DNA of 64,000 nucleotides from assembly GCF_029893345.1 (NCBI RefSeq), contig NZ_JARXVE010000002.1, positions 806,001 through 870,000 of the forward strand, given 5' to 3'. Origin of the DNA: Mycolicibacterium frederiksbergense (GTDB taxonomy: Bacteria; Actinomycetota; Actinomycetes; Mycobacteriales; Mycobacteriaceae). Within the stretch, counting starts at the first letter, position 1. Each line of letters opens with the position of its first letter. The notes beneath the pieces are model-generated. The model did no database searches and was not told the DNA's origin. It saw only the letters and a program-made list of their open reading frames with translations. Positions 7,762 through 16,950 of this stretch are shown here, piece by piece. Both the position numbers and the translations under genes were made by a program.

Positions 7762-9137
7762 GCTCAACACAGTTGCTGGCCGAACTGCGGGACCAGCAGA
7801 TCAGCACGGTGATCCTCGGCGGGTGTGACACCCATGGCGTCATGCGCGGCAAGCGAATCCCCGTGGCACAGTTGCCCGATTTCCTCGACCACGGCCTGCC
7901 GATCTGCGATGTGTTCTGGGTGCTGCATGTCGACGAGTCGGATCTGGTGTCGCGGCCGGCGGGACACACCGGCTACTTTCCCACCGAACTGCAGGGGTAT
8001 CCGGATATCCACGCCAAACCGGATCCGTCCACGCTGCACATCGTGCCGTGGCACGCCGATACCGCTCTGCTGCTGTGTGATTGGTACCTGTCCGACAACA
8101 CCACCATGGTGCCGATCTCACCGCGAGGCGTGCTCCGAAACGTGTTGGGCCGCGCCGAAGAAATGGGCTATACCGCGCTCAGCGCACTGGAGCTGGAGTT
8201 CTATCTGCTGCGCGAGAAGCCGGGTACGCCACACCTTAAGCGGCCCGCGGAACTGACTCCGTTGCAGGAAGTGTCGAGCACGTATGGCGTGGTGATGGGT
8301 TCCCTGCAGGAGGATGTCGGCGCGCTGATCCGCCAGCAGATGCTGGACTACGGCCTGCCGATCGAGGCGTGCAATCCCGAAACCGGTCCCGGCCAGTTCG
8401 AGATCACCCTGCACTACGGACCCAGCCTCAAGGCCGCCGACGATGCCTTCCTGTTCAAGTCCGGCGTCAAGGAGCTGGCGGCACAGCGTGAGCTGCTGGC
8501 CACCTTCATGGCCAAGCCGAACGCCGACTGGGCGGGCAACAGTTGCCATGTGCACGTCAGCCTGCAGGATCTCGACGGACGCGGTGTGTTCTTCGATCCG
8601 GCTGCTCCCGAGCAACTTTCGGAAACCATGCGGCATTTCGCCGGAGGCGTGCTGAGCACGATGCGCGAGTTCAGCGCACTGATGGCGCCCACACCGAATT
8701 CGTACCGCCGTTTTGTGCCGTACTCGTGGGCTGGTACCACCGCCACCTGGGGCATCGACAACAGGTCGGTGGGGCTGCGCGCGATCCGGGCCGGGGAGCA
8801 CGGAACCCGGTTGGAGCACCGGCAGCCCGGTGGGGACGCCAACCCCTACGTGGCGACGGCAGCGACCCTCGCCGGTGGTCTGCATGGGATCAAACACGCC
8901 ATCGAGCCAACCGAACTCATGGCCGGCGACGTGTACAGCCTGCCCGAGGATCAGGTGGTCACGTTGCCGCGCAGTCTCGGTGAAGCCGTCGATCTGCTGG
9001 AGACCAGCAGCGTGGCCCGCGAATGGTTCGGGGACGACTTCGTCGACCATTTCGTGGCACTCAAGCGCGCGGAACTGCAAGCCCAAGCCAGAGCGGTGAC
9101 CGACTGGGAGGTCGCCCGCTACCTCGAAGCGATGTGA
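7749..9137 (+). CDS. Glutamine-synthetase-like gamma-glutamyl-amine ligase (GlnT/PuuA type)
   Basis: 462 residues with the glutamine synthetase fold. SALELEFYLL and GPGQFEITL carry the metal-binding Glu residues, GNSCHVHVSLQD the active-site His, WGIDNRSVGLRA the phosphate-binding Arg, and EHRQPGGDANPYVA the last metal Glu and Arg. Such non-housekeeping proteins ligate glutamate to amines (putrescine in E. coli PuuA, ethanolamine in Streptomyces GlnA4, isopropylamine in Pseudomonas IpuC). Placement beside a C26 hydrolase, two dehydrogenases and a permease supports the amine-ligase reading. GGAG precedes ATG 7749 by 5 bases; ATG 7758, overlapping the TGA of the preceding gene, is an alternative. 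Confidence 0.88.
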   Translation: MSGMSSTQLLAELRDQQISTVILGGCDTHGVMRGKRIPVAQLPDFLDHGLPICDVFWVLHVDESDLVSRPAGHTGYFPTELQGYPDIHAKPDPSTLHIVPWHADTALLLCDWYLSDNTTMVPISPRGVLRNVLGRAEEMGYTALSALELEFYLLREKPGTPHLKRPAELTPLQEVSSTYGVVMGSLQEDVGALIRQQMLDYGLPIEACNPETGPGQFEITLHYGPSLKAADDAFLFKSGVKELAAQRELLATFMAKPNADWAGNSCHVHVSLQDLDGRGVFFDPAAPEQLSETMRHFAGGVLSTMREFSALMAPTPNSYRRFVPYSWAGTTATWGIDNRSVGLRAIRAGEHGTRLEHRQPGGDANPYVATAATLAGGLHGIKHAIEPTELMAGDVYSLPEDQVVTLPRSLGEAVDLLETSSVAREWFGDDFVDHFVALKRAELQAQARAVTDWEVARYLEAM

Positions 9138-9153
9138 GAGGAACAAGGTCACC

Positions 9154-10578
9154 ATGACCGAAGAGATCACTACTGAGGCGACGTTGCGCCGGGATGCCAT
9201 CGACTGGAAACAGGTGGCGATCCTGTCGGTCGCGGGTTGCGGCCCCGCCTCGGTGATTGCGTTGAACCTGCAGTTCATGGGTCAATTCGCCGGATCCGCA
9301 CTGGTTTTGGCGTTTCTGCTGGTGTGGCCGGGCATCCTGTTGCTGGTCAACACATTCTCGGAGTTCTCCAAACGATTGCCCACCTCCGGCGGCCTGTACA
9401 CCTGGAACTCCAAGGCCTGGGGCGCCAATGTCGGCTTCGTGTACGGCTGGATGTTCATCGGCGCGTACATGGTGTTCTCGGCGGCGGGTTTCGCGGTGTT
9501 CGGCGGGTGGGTCCAGCAGTGGTTGAGCACCCAGTTCGGCGTCCATTTACCATGGTGGATCTTCACTTTCGCAGCCCTGGCGTATGTCTGTGTGCTGGCT
9601 TATCTGGGGATCACCCAGTCTCTGCACGCCGCACTCGGGCTGCTCGGATTCGAGATGCTGGTCCTGTTGGCGCTGGCGGTGTGGATTTTCGTCACCGGCC
9701 CGCAGTCGGGCAGCGGCTTCGGCACGGCGCCGTTTGAGGTGTCCTCGGCCGGTGCCATGGGTTGGGGCGCGGTCGGCCTGGCGATGACCTATGCGGTGCT
9801 GTCCCACGTCGGTATCGAGGAGGGCGCCACCCTGGGCTTGGAGGTGCGTAACCCGAAACGTCATATTCCACGCGGGTTGTGGGCCGCGGCCATCGTGGTT
9901 CCGGTGTTCTACGTGCTGATCGCCTACGCGATGGTGTATGGCTACGGCATCGACCGGATGACCGAGTTCGGCGAGGACCCGGCACCGCTGCAGACCATCG
10001 CCGAAACCTATTGGGGCAAACTCGGTCTGACCGTGGTGGTGCTCGCGACGCTGAGCAGCATCCTGGCGTTCAGCCAGACGGCATTCATCGCGGGTGCCCG
10101 GGTGCTGTACACGCTGGGCCGTGAGCGGGTGCTGCCGCGGCGGCTCGGCGAGGTGTCCGCCCGGCAGACACCGGCGGTGGCGATCGCGGTGATGGGCGTG
10201 ATCTCGATGCTGCTTGGCGTGCCGCTGGCCTTCCTGGTGGGCCCGTTCAACGTGTGGGGCTACTTCGGCTTCCTGATCTCGATCGCCTTCCTGGTGTCCT
10301 ACATCGTCACCAACTTCGGCCTGATCCGCTACATGCTCCGGATCGGCGAGTTCCGCTGGTTCCGGCACGGCGTGCTGGGTCTGGCCGGTTCGCTGGTGTT
10401 TCTCTACCCGCTGTACAAGACCGTGTGGCCGTTGCAGAGCGGGATCTACGGCGCGTTGCCGTTCGTGTATCTGGCCTGGATCGCGCTCGGCGTCGGGCTG
10501 CTCGTGCACACGCTGCGCCGCAGGCCGGAGGTGATGGACCGAATCGGCTCGTCGCTGGCCGAGGAGGATGACCGCTGA
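9154..10578 (+). CDS. APC-family amino acid/amine permease
   Basis: 474 residues with about 12 hydrophobic segments. The early helix contains SVAGCGPASVIALNLQFMG, and the loop TSGGLYTWNSKAWG is typical of the amino acid-polyamine-organocation superfamily. The C-terminus is charged (EEDDR). It starts 16 bases after the ligase gene and closes the co-directional run from 2748. It probably imports the amine that the ligase glutamylates, as PuuP does for putrescine. The stop codon lies 6 bases from that of the convergent lipoprotein gene. Confidence 0.9.
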   Translation: MTEEITTEATLRRDAIDWKQVAILSVAGCGPASVIALNLQFMGQFAGSALVLAFLLVWPGILLLVNTFSEFSKRLPTSGGLYTWNSKAWGANVGFVYGWMFIGAYMVFSAAGFAVFGGWVQQWLSTQFGVHLPWWIFTFAALAYVCVLAYLGITQSLHAALGLLGFEMLVLLALAVWIFVTGPQSGSGFGTAPFEVSSAGAMGWGAVGLAMTYAVLSHVGIEEGATLGLEVRNPKRHIPRGLWAAAIVVPVFYVLIAYAMVYGYGIDRMTEFGEDPAPLQTIAETYWGKLGLTVVVLATLSSILAFSQTAFIAGARVLYTLGRERVLPRRLGEVSARQTPAVAIAVMGVISMLLGVPLAFLVGPFNVWGYFGFLISIAFLVSYIVTNFGLIRYMLRIGEFRWFRHGVLGLAGSLVFLYPLYKTVWPLQSGIYGALPFVYLAWIALGVGLLVHTLRRRPEVMDRIGSSLAEEDDR

Positions 10579-10584
10579 AAGTGA

Positions 10585-11292
10585 CTACTCCGGCGGGCAG
10601 CTGAGCTGGCGGCCGATGCCGACGGGCGGCGGCACCGGCTTCAGACAGCCCAGCGGCTGGACGCCGGAGGCGTTCAACAGCATCCCGGACTGGTGCGCAT
10701 AGTTGACGCACAGCAGTGTGGTGTCATCCGCGCGGCACCGGTAGTCGCCGAAGGCAAGCGACTTGCCCTGGGCCAGTTCGGCACCGTCGCCATAGTTGAA
10801 TCGGCCCGGATCCCCGTGCAGGGAGCCGATATCCACGGTGGACCCGGCGAAATCCACCCAGCCGGGTATCCACTGCCCTTCGACGTCGGAAGGTTTGGAC
10901 GGCAGGCCCCCGGCCTGGATCAGGCAGGCCAGCTGACCGTCGACAAGTTTGTCGGTGGCGCAGCGGGCGTGGGCCGACGGTACGACGAACGCGATGTCCT
11001 CGCCGAGGTCGGTGGACTGGCCCTCGCGGGTGGCGGTGTGGAAACCGGAGAGATCGGCCGGGGTGCCGGCCTCGACCCACTTGATCACATGGCTCATCGG
11101 CGTCCCGGGCGCCGGTGCCGTGGTCGGCAGCGGCGAGGTCGTCGTCGTCGGGGTGTGTTTGGTGCTGGTGGTCGGCGTGGCGCTGGCAGGAACCGACAAC
11201 CGGGGTTGCGAGACCGGCTTGGACTCCTGCCCACCTCCTGGCGAGCAGGCTGTCAACAGCACAGCAGCCCCGATGGTCACAGCGATTCGCAT
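10585..11292 (-). CDS. Putative lipoprotein with Thr/Pro-rich linker
   Basis: 235 residues. A short signal peptide ends in the lipobox LLTAC near residue 16. A linker rich in Thr, Pro and Ser follows (TPTTSTKHTPTTTTSPLP), then a globular domain with several Cys residues (ARCATDKLVDGQLACL, YRCRADDTTLLC, PLGCLKPV) that could form disulfides outside the membrane. The frame continues upstream of 11292, but the signal peptide sets ATG 11292 as the start. I do not recognise the domain. It is convergent with the permease gene and so not part of that transcript. Confidence 0.8.
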   Translation of the reverse strand: MRIAVTIGAAVLLTACSPGGGQESKPVSQPRLSVPASATPTTSTKHTPTTTTSPLPTTAPAPGTPMSHVIKWVEAGTPADLSGFHTATREGQSTDLGEDIAFVVPSAHARCATDKLVDGQLACLIQAGGLPSKPSDVEGQWIPGWVDFAGSTVDIGSLHGDPGRFNYGDGAELAQGKSLAFGDYRCRADDTTLLCVNYAHQSGMLLNASGVQPLGCLKPVPPPVGIGRQLSCPPE

Positions 11293-11368
11293 ACCGGCAA
11301 GGCTAGCGGGCGCACGCCACGCACACCGCCTGCGCGCCGCGAAAGGTGATGTTCGATACCGTCGGTTC

Positions 11369-12880
11369 ATGCACGAACGGACCGTCCGAGCAAAGATCAG
11401 CACCGGCATCGTCGAGGGCTTCACCCGCGACGGCGTGCACCGGTGGCGCTCGATCCCATATGCCAAGCCACCGGTGGGCGCATTGCGGTTGCGGGCACCG
11501 CAGCCGGCCGAGCCATGGCCGGGGGTGCGGTTTTGCCACGGATTCGGGTACTGCGCGCCGCAGCAACGTAGATACACGCTCGTCGGGGTGGGGAAACACC
11601 AGCCGATGAGCGAGGACTGCCTGACGCTCAACGTGGTGGCGCCGGAAAAACCGGACTCCACTGATCCGCTGCCGGTGATGTTCTTCGTACATGGCGGTGG
11701 CTACATCATGGGCAGCTCGGCCACACCCATATACGACGGCGCCGCTCTGGCCCGGCGGGGCTGCGTCTTCGTCTCGGTCAACTATCGGCTCGGCATGCTC
11801 GGCTGCGTCGAGCTGTCATCGCTGTCGACGCCGGAGCATCCGATCGACGACAACCTGTTCCTGCGTGACCTGGTGCTGGCGCTGCGCTGGGTGCGCGAGA
11901 ACATCACGGTGTTCGGTGGCGATCCGGACAACGTGACGATCTTCGGCGAGAGTGCGGGTGCGCACGCGGTGGCCACCCTGCTCGCGGTACCCGAGGCCGA
12001 AGGGTTGTTCGCCCGGGTGATCTCGGAGAGCCCGGCCAGCGGGATGGTCAGCTCCACCGACGCGGCCGCCCGGCTCGCCGGTCAGCTGGCCGAATTGGTC
12101 AGTCCGGGTGGAGGATCGGCCGCCGCTGCGCTCATGGCGGCCCGTCCGGCCGAGCTGGGGCGGGCCCTGGAGACACTGATCATGCGCGGGCAGACGGATA
12201 TGCCGGGTGCATTTCCGGTCGGCCCGACCTACGGCACCGATTACCTGCCTGCCGATCCGGTCACCGCGATGGCCGACGGCAGTGCCCACCGGGTTCCGTT
12301 GATCGTCGGCAACAACGCCGACGAGGGCAGGTTGTTCACCCGGTTCCTGCCGCTGCTGCCGACCAACGAGCCGATGATCGAGAAGCTGTTCGCCGGCACC
12401 GATCCCGAGGACCGCCGCCGCATCGTGGCGGCCTACCCGGACTATCCGAGCGCGGCGGCCTGCGTGCGGCTCGGCGGTGACTTCGCGTTCGGTTCGGCGA
12501 CCTGGCAGATCGCCGAGGCGCACAGCCGGCACGCGCCCACCTATGTGTATCGCTACGACTACGCACCGCGGACGCTGCACTGGGCGGGCCTGGGCGCAAC
12601 ACACGCGATGGAGCTGTTGGCCGTGTTCGACACGTACCACACGTCCTACGGTGCGTTGCTGACCGCGGTGGGCGACCGCAAGTCGGCTCGGCAGGTCAGC
12701 CGCGATGTCCAGCGACGGTGGCGCGAGTTCACCCGGAGCGGAACGCCGGGTCCGGGCTGGCCGGTCTACGACAGCGAGCAGCGGGCGGTGTTCGTCTTCG
12801 ATCGGCGACCGCGCGTCGAGTACGACCCGCGGGCCGCACGGCGCCGGGCGTGGGAAGGGTTCACGCTCGCGCAGAGCTGA
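11369..12880 (+). CDS. Type B carboxylesterase
   Basis: 503 residues of the alpha/beta hydrolase fold, carboxylesterase type B family. The oxyanion motif is VHGGGYIMGSS, the nucleophile elbow is FGESAGAHAV (Ser near residue 193), the acidic residue lies in NNADEGRLF and the catalytic His in GATHAMELL. There is no signal peptide, so it acts in the cytoplasm on an unknown ester. No convincing ribosome binding site precedes ATG 11369. The amine oxidase gene begins 55 bases downstream, so the two may be co-transcribed. Confidence 0.9.
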   Translation: MHERTVRAKISTGIVEGFTRDGVHRWRSIPYAKPPVGALRLRAPQPAEPWPGVRFCHGFGYCAPQQRRYTLVGVGKHQPMSEDCLTLNVVAPEKPDSTDPLPVMFFVHGGGYIMGSSATPIYDGAALARRGCVFVSVNYRLGMLGCVELSSLSTPEHPIDDNLFLRDLVLALRWVRENITVFGGDPDNVTIFGESAGAHAVATLLAVPEAEGLFARVISESPASGMVSSTDAAARLAGQLAELVSPGGGSAAAALMAARPAELGRALETLIMRGQTDMPGAFPVGPTYGTDYLPADPVTAMADGSAHRVPLIVGNNADEGRLFTRFLPLLPTNEPMIEKLFAGTDPEDRRRIVAAYPDYPSAAACVRLGGDFAFGSATWQIAEAHSRHAPTYVYRYDYAPRTLHWAGLGATHAMELLAVFDTYHTSYGALLTAVGDRKSARQVSRDVQRRWREFTRSGTPGPGWPVYDSEQRAVFVFDRRPRVEYDPRAARRRAWEGFTLAQS

Positions 12881-12935
12881 TTTCTTCGGCGAGAGTCTGG
12901 GCGATCCGCTGCAGGGAGTCGCCCCGTGTGGTTGC

Positions 12936-14873
12936 GTGATCGAGGTGGACTACCCCCTGGATCCGCTGTCGGCTGACGAGTTCAGCGCGGTGGCAGCGAT
13001 ATTGCGGCGTGAGCGCGGGGTCACCGAGGGCTGGCGGATCGCCTCGGTGGAACTCGTCGAGCCGACCAAGGCGGAACTGGCGGCGTTCGACGGCGGCGGG
13101 CCCACTCCACCCCGGCGGGCGGCGGTGATCTGCCTGGATCGGTCGGCCAACGCCACCTACAAGGGTGTGGTGTCACTGACCGCGGACCGGGTCGAGAACT
13201 TCGACCATGTTCCGGGCGTCCAGGCCAACTTCACCGTCGACGAGTACGTCGAATGCGACGAGGTGCTGCGGCGGCACCCCGATGTGATCGCCGCGCTGGC
13301 CAAACGCGGAATCACCGATATGGACAACGTGTTCATGGACACCTGGACCTACGGTGCGGCGGTCGCTCCGCCGGAGTATCGCGACCGGCGGATCGGCTGG
13401 TCGGACACCTGGTACAAACAGACACCCGGGGCCAATCCCTATGCCCACCCGGTCAGTGGCCTGCATTGCGTCATCGACCTCAACAGCATGCGGGTGCTGC
13501 GGGTCGAGGATGACGGCAGCGCCGAAAATCCGGACGTGATGGGCGAATACGTGCCGCATCACATCCCCGAGCGGATCCGGTCGTCCTGGCGCCGGGAACC
13601 GCTGACCCCGCTGCACATCACCCAGCCGAATGGGCCGTCGTTCACCCTGGACGGCAACCTGCTGCGGTGGCAGAACTGGTCGTTGCGGGTCGGGTTCAAC
13701 CATCGCGAAGGGATGACGCTGCATACCCTTCGCTACCGCGATGGTGAGGCGAATCGCTCAGTGGCACACCGGATGTCATTCGCCGAAATGGTGGTGCCGT
13801 ACCGGGACCCGTCGGTCGATCACTACCGGCGCACCGCGTTCGACATCGGCGAATGGGGCCTGGGATTCATGACCACCTCGCTGGAGCTGGGATGTGACTG
13901 TCTCGGCGAGATCCGTTATCTGGATGCGGTTCTGCACAACAGCAAGGGCGAGCCGTACACCATCGCCAACGCGATCTGCATCCACGAGGAAGACAACGCC
14001 GTGCTGTGGAAGCATGTCGACCACGACGCCGGCGCCGAGGTGCGCCGGATGCGCAGGTTGACGCTGTCGTTCCACGTGACCGTCGCCAACTACGAATACC
14101 TGGTGTACTGGCGGCTCTATCAGGACGGCAACATCGAGTGTGAGGTACGTGCCACCGGGATCATGGTGACCACACCGGTGCCTGCCGGTCAGCCACATCC
14201 CAACGGCACCCTGGTCGACGAGCGCACCTATGCCCCGTTCCATCAGCATTTCCTGATCGCCCGGCTGGATCTGGACATCGACGGCATCGGCAACACGGTC
14301 TATATGACCGAGTCGTATGCCGAACCGATCGGCCCGGCCAACCCGTACGGGCTGTCGTTGGTGGTGCGCAATCGGCCGCTGCGGACCGAACAGGAGGGCA
14401 AGCAGGACGTCGACTTCGGTACCCAGCGGGCGTGGAAGGTGGTCAACACCAACGTCGTCAACGGTCTGGGCACGCATCCGGCGTACAAGCTGGTGCCCAC
14501 CGGCGCGATTCCGGCGATGTTCGATCCGGCCTCCCCGGTGCTGCAACGGGCAAACGTCATCGGACACTCCTTGTGGGTGACCCCGAACCGGCCCGACGAA
14601 CGCTGGCCTGCGGGCGAATTCGTCAATCAGTCGGTGGTGGACACTGGGCTGGGGGAGTGGACCAAGGCCGACCGGTCCATCGACAACACCGACGTGGTGC
14701 TCTGGTACGTCTTCGGCATCCACCACATCACCCGCCCGGAGGACTGGCCGGTGATGCCCGTGGACGTGGTGTCGTTCTGGCTCAAGCCCTTCGGGTTCTT
14801 CGACCGCAACCCGGCGCTGGATGTGCCGGCGACTCTCCCCGGTACTGCCGCATGTGATCCGGGTCACTGCTAG
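12936..14873 (+). CDS. Copper-containing primary amine oxidase
   Basis: About 645 residues, close to the 638 of the Arthrobacter phenylethylamine oxidase. TVANYEY near residue 390 matches TxxNY(D/E)Y, whose Tyr becomes the topaquinone cofactor. FHQHF gives the first two copper His residues and HHITRPEDWP the third. The catalytic-base Asp lies in RRTAFDIGEWG. It converts primary amines to aldehydes with release of ammonia and H2O2. The start is uncertain: the frame is open upstream without a good codon, and GTG 12936 (or 12945) puts the family's HPLDPL-like N-terminus (here YPLDPLSADEF) near the beginning. It lies beside the gamma-glutamyl amine genes and suggests a second route for amine oxidation. 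Confidence 0.92.
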   Translation: MIEVDYPLDPLSADEFSAVAAILRRERGVTEGWRIASVELVEPTKAELAAFDGGGPTPPRRAAVICLDRSANATYKGVVSLTADRVENFDHVPGVQANFTVDEYVECDEVLRRHPDVIAALAKRGITDMDNVFMDTWTYGAAVAPPEYRDRRIGWSDTWYKQTPGANPYAHPVSGLHCVIDLNSMRVLRVEDDGSAENPDVMGEYVPHHIPERIRSSWRREPLTPLHITQPNGPSFTLDGNLLRWQNWSLRVGFNHREGMTLHTLRYRDGEANRSVAHRMSFAEMVVPYRDPSVDHYRRTAFDIGEWGLGFMTTSLELGCDCLGEIRYLDAVLHNSKGEPYTIANAICIHEEDNAVLWKHVDHDAGAEVRRMRRLTLSFHVTVANYEYLVYWRLYQDGNIECEVRATGIMVTTPVPAGQPHPNGTLVDERTYAPFHQHFLIARLDLDIDGIGNTVYMTESYAEPIGPANPYGLSLVVRNRPLRTEQEGKQDVDFGTQRAWKVVNTNVVNGLGTHPAYKLVPTGAIPAMFDPASPVLQRANVIGHSLWVTPNRPDERWPAGEFVNQSVVDTGLGEWTKADRSIDNTDVVLWYVFGIHHITRPEDWPVMPVDVVSFWLKPFGFFDRNPALDVPATLPGTAACDPGHC

Positions 14874-14882
14874 GTTGCCTGT

Positions 14883-16877
14883 GTGCAACCGACTCCCGAA
14901 GCCGTCCTCGACCGCCCCGATGACCTCACCAGCGCGTGGTTGACTGCCGCGATCGGCGCAGGTCCGGTCGACGGCTTCAGTTTCGAGCGAATCGGCACCG
15001 GGCAGATGAGCGAGTGCTACCGCGTCGCACTGAGTTATGCCGACGGCGCCACGGGGCCGGCATCGGTGGTGCTCAAGGTCGCCGCGACCGATCCCAACAG
15101 CCGGCAGACCGGGCTCGCACTGGGGCTCTACGAACGCGAGGTGCGGTTCTACCGCGATATCGCGCCGAACCTGACCACCGGCCCGGTCGCGCCCTGCTAC
15201 CACGCGGCATTCGACGCCGATGCCGGGTCGTTCGATCTGCTGCTCGGCGACGCGGCACCGGCCACCGGCGGAGATGAAATCCTCGGCGCCACAACCGAAC
15301 AGGCCCTGCTGGCGCTCACCGAACTGGGTCGTGTGCACGCGCAGGTGTTCGCCAACCCCACGCTGGGCCAGGCCGAATGGCTCAACCGGGAGGCCCCGAT
15401 CAACCAAGGGCTGCTCTCGGGGCTGTACGCGGCCTTCGCCGAACGCTACGACGGGCTGATCCTGCCCGAGCATCGCCGGGTCTGTGAACGATTGGTGGAA
15501 AGTTTCGACGAGCATCTGGCCGCCGAGGGCGCGCCCGATCGGGTTCAGGGGCTGGTGCACGGCGATTACCGGTTGGACAACATGTTGTTCGGTGCCCAAG
15601 GCGCCGTCCGGCCGCTGACCGTGGTCGATTGGCAGACCGTGGCGTGGGGTCCGGCGCTGTGCGATGTCGCCTATTTCATCGGTTGTGCGCTGCCCGTCGA
15701 GCAGCGTCGTGCTCACTACGACCAGTTGTTGACCGCTTATCACCAGGCCCTCGGCCCGGACCCGGCACTGACGCTCGATCAGGTGCGCGAGGGCGTGCGC
15801 CGGCAGAGCTTCTTCGGCGTGACGATGGCGATCATCTCCTCGATGCTGGTGGAACGTACCGAACGCGGCGACCAGATGTTCATGACGATGCTGGACCGGC
15901 ACTGTGGCCACGTGCTGGACACCAACGCGCTGGATGTCCTTGCGCCGCCGTCGATTCCGGAGCCGCTGGTGCCCGCCGCCGAGGACGAGTATCCGCATCC
16001 GCCCACCGGAGAGGACCTGTGGAACGAGAGCTGGTACTTCGACTTCGCCGACGCAGCGGCGGGTTTTGGTGGCTGGATCCGCCTGGGGCTGATACCGAAC
16101 CAGGACACCGCATGGGTCAATGTGCTGTTCTGTGGACCAGGGATGCCGACCGTGGCGCTCAACGACTTTCATGCCGCGCCCACGGAACCGGCACTGATCA
16201 AGGGCGACGGCGTCGAGCTGAGCCTGCAGCCGGTCGAACCGCTCAAGGCCTACCGGGTCACCGCATCGGGCACCGGCCAGGCGCATGACGATCCGGCGGC
16301 GCTGCTGCGCGGCGAGACGGGCCGGCCGGTTCCGGTGTCGATGGACCTGACCTGGACCACCGTGGGCACCCCGTATCAGTACCGGATCACGCCCCGCTAC
16401 GAGATTCCGTGCGCGGTCTCGGGCACGGTGACCGTCCGCGACCGGCAGTACATCATCGACGCCGTCGCGGGTCAGCGCGATCACTCGTGGGGGGTGCGGG
16501 ATTGGTGGTCGATGAACTGGGTGTGGAGCGCCGTCCACCTCGATGACGGCACCCATCTGCACGGCGTGGATATCCGGATCCCGGGGATACCGCCGGTCGG
16601 TATCGGCTATTCGCAGCGCGAGGGGGAGCCGCTCGTCGAACTGCAGGCGGTGACCGCGCAACACACGCTCGGCGCCGATGATCTGCCGACGTCGACCACG
16701 CTCACGCTGCAACCCGGCAACGTCGAGGTGACGGTCGACATCGCGGCCCACGCGCCGGTGCTGCTGGTGGCGGCCGACGGCCGGGTGAGTCAGTTCCCCA
16801 GAGCCTGGGCAAGGGTGCGCACCGCGGACGGGCGCAGCGGCATCGGCTGGCTGGAGTGGAACCGCAACCTGGGATAG
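14883..16877 (+). CDS. Aminoglycoside-phosphotransferase-like kinase fused to a CrtC/AttH-like domain
   Basis: 664 residues in two parts. Residues 1 to about 360 form an APH/choline-kinase-like domain with the catalytic-loop motif VHGDYRLDNMLFG near 224 and the metal-binding VVDWQTVAWGP near 247. From about 380 the C-terminal part resembles the hydroxyneurosporene-synthase/AttH beta fold, including QRDHSWGVRDWW near 540. Fusions of this kind occur in mycobacteria, but their substrate is not known to me. GTG 14883 lies 9 bases after the amine oxidase stop, so co-transcription is likely. It is probably a small-molecule kinase rather than a resistance gene; that is inference. Confidence 0.8.
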   Translation: MQPTPEAVLDRPDDLTSAWLTAAIGAGPVDGFSFERIGTGQMSECYRVALSYADGATGPASVVLKVAATDPNSRQTGLALGLYEREVRFYRDIAPNLTTGPVAPCYHAAFDADAGSFDLLLGDAAPATGGDEILGATTEQALLALTELGRVHAQVFANPTLGQAEWLNREAPINQGLLSGLYAAFAERYDGLILPEHRRVCERLVESFDEHLAAEGAPDRVQGLVHGDYRLDNMLFGAQGAVRPLTVVDWQTVAWGPALCDVAYFIGCALPVEQRRAHYDQLLTAYHQALGPDPALTLDQVREGVRRQSFFGVTMAIISSMLVERTERGDQMFMTMLDRHCGHVLDTNALDVLAPPSIPEPLVPAAEDEYPHPPTGEDLWNESWYFDFADAAAGFGGWIRLGLIPNQDTAWVNVLFCGPGMPTVALNDFHAAPTEPALIKGDGVELSLQPVEPLKAYRVTASGTGQAHDDPAALLRGETGRPVPVSMDLTWTTVGTPYQYRITPRYEIPCAVSGTVTVRDRQYIIDAVAGQRDHSWGVRDWWSMNWVWSAVHLDDGTHLHGVDIRIPGIPPVGIGYSQREGEPLVELQAVTAQHTLGADDLPTSTTLTLQPGNVEVTVDIAAHAPVLLVAADGRVSQFPRAWARVRTADGRSGIGWLEWNRNLG

Positions 16878-16950
16878 CCGTCATCAGGCGACATTGTGCG
16901 CATGTTCGCGGGCCGTCAGCGTCGGCACCAAGGCTGCTTATGCTCCGACA

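Noticed and set aside
13776..16751. A 991-codon minus-strand open frame opposite the amine oxidase and kinase-fusion genes.
   Set aside because: It is antisense to two genes with clear family motifs, and its translation is rich in Arg, Gly and His without any recognisable motif; a by-product of high GC.
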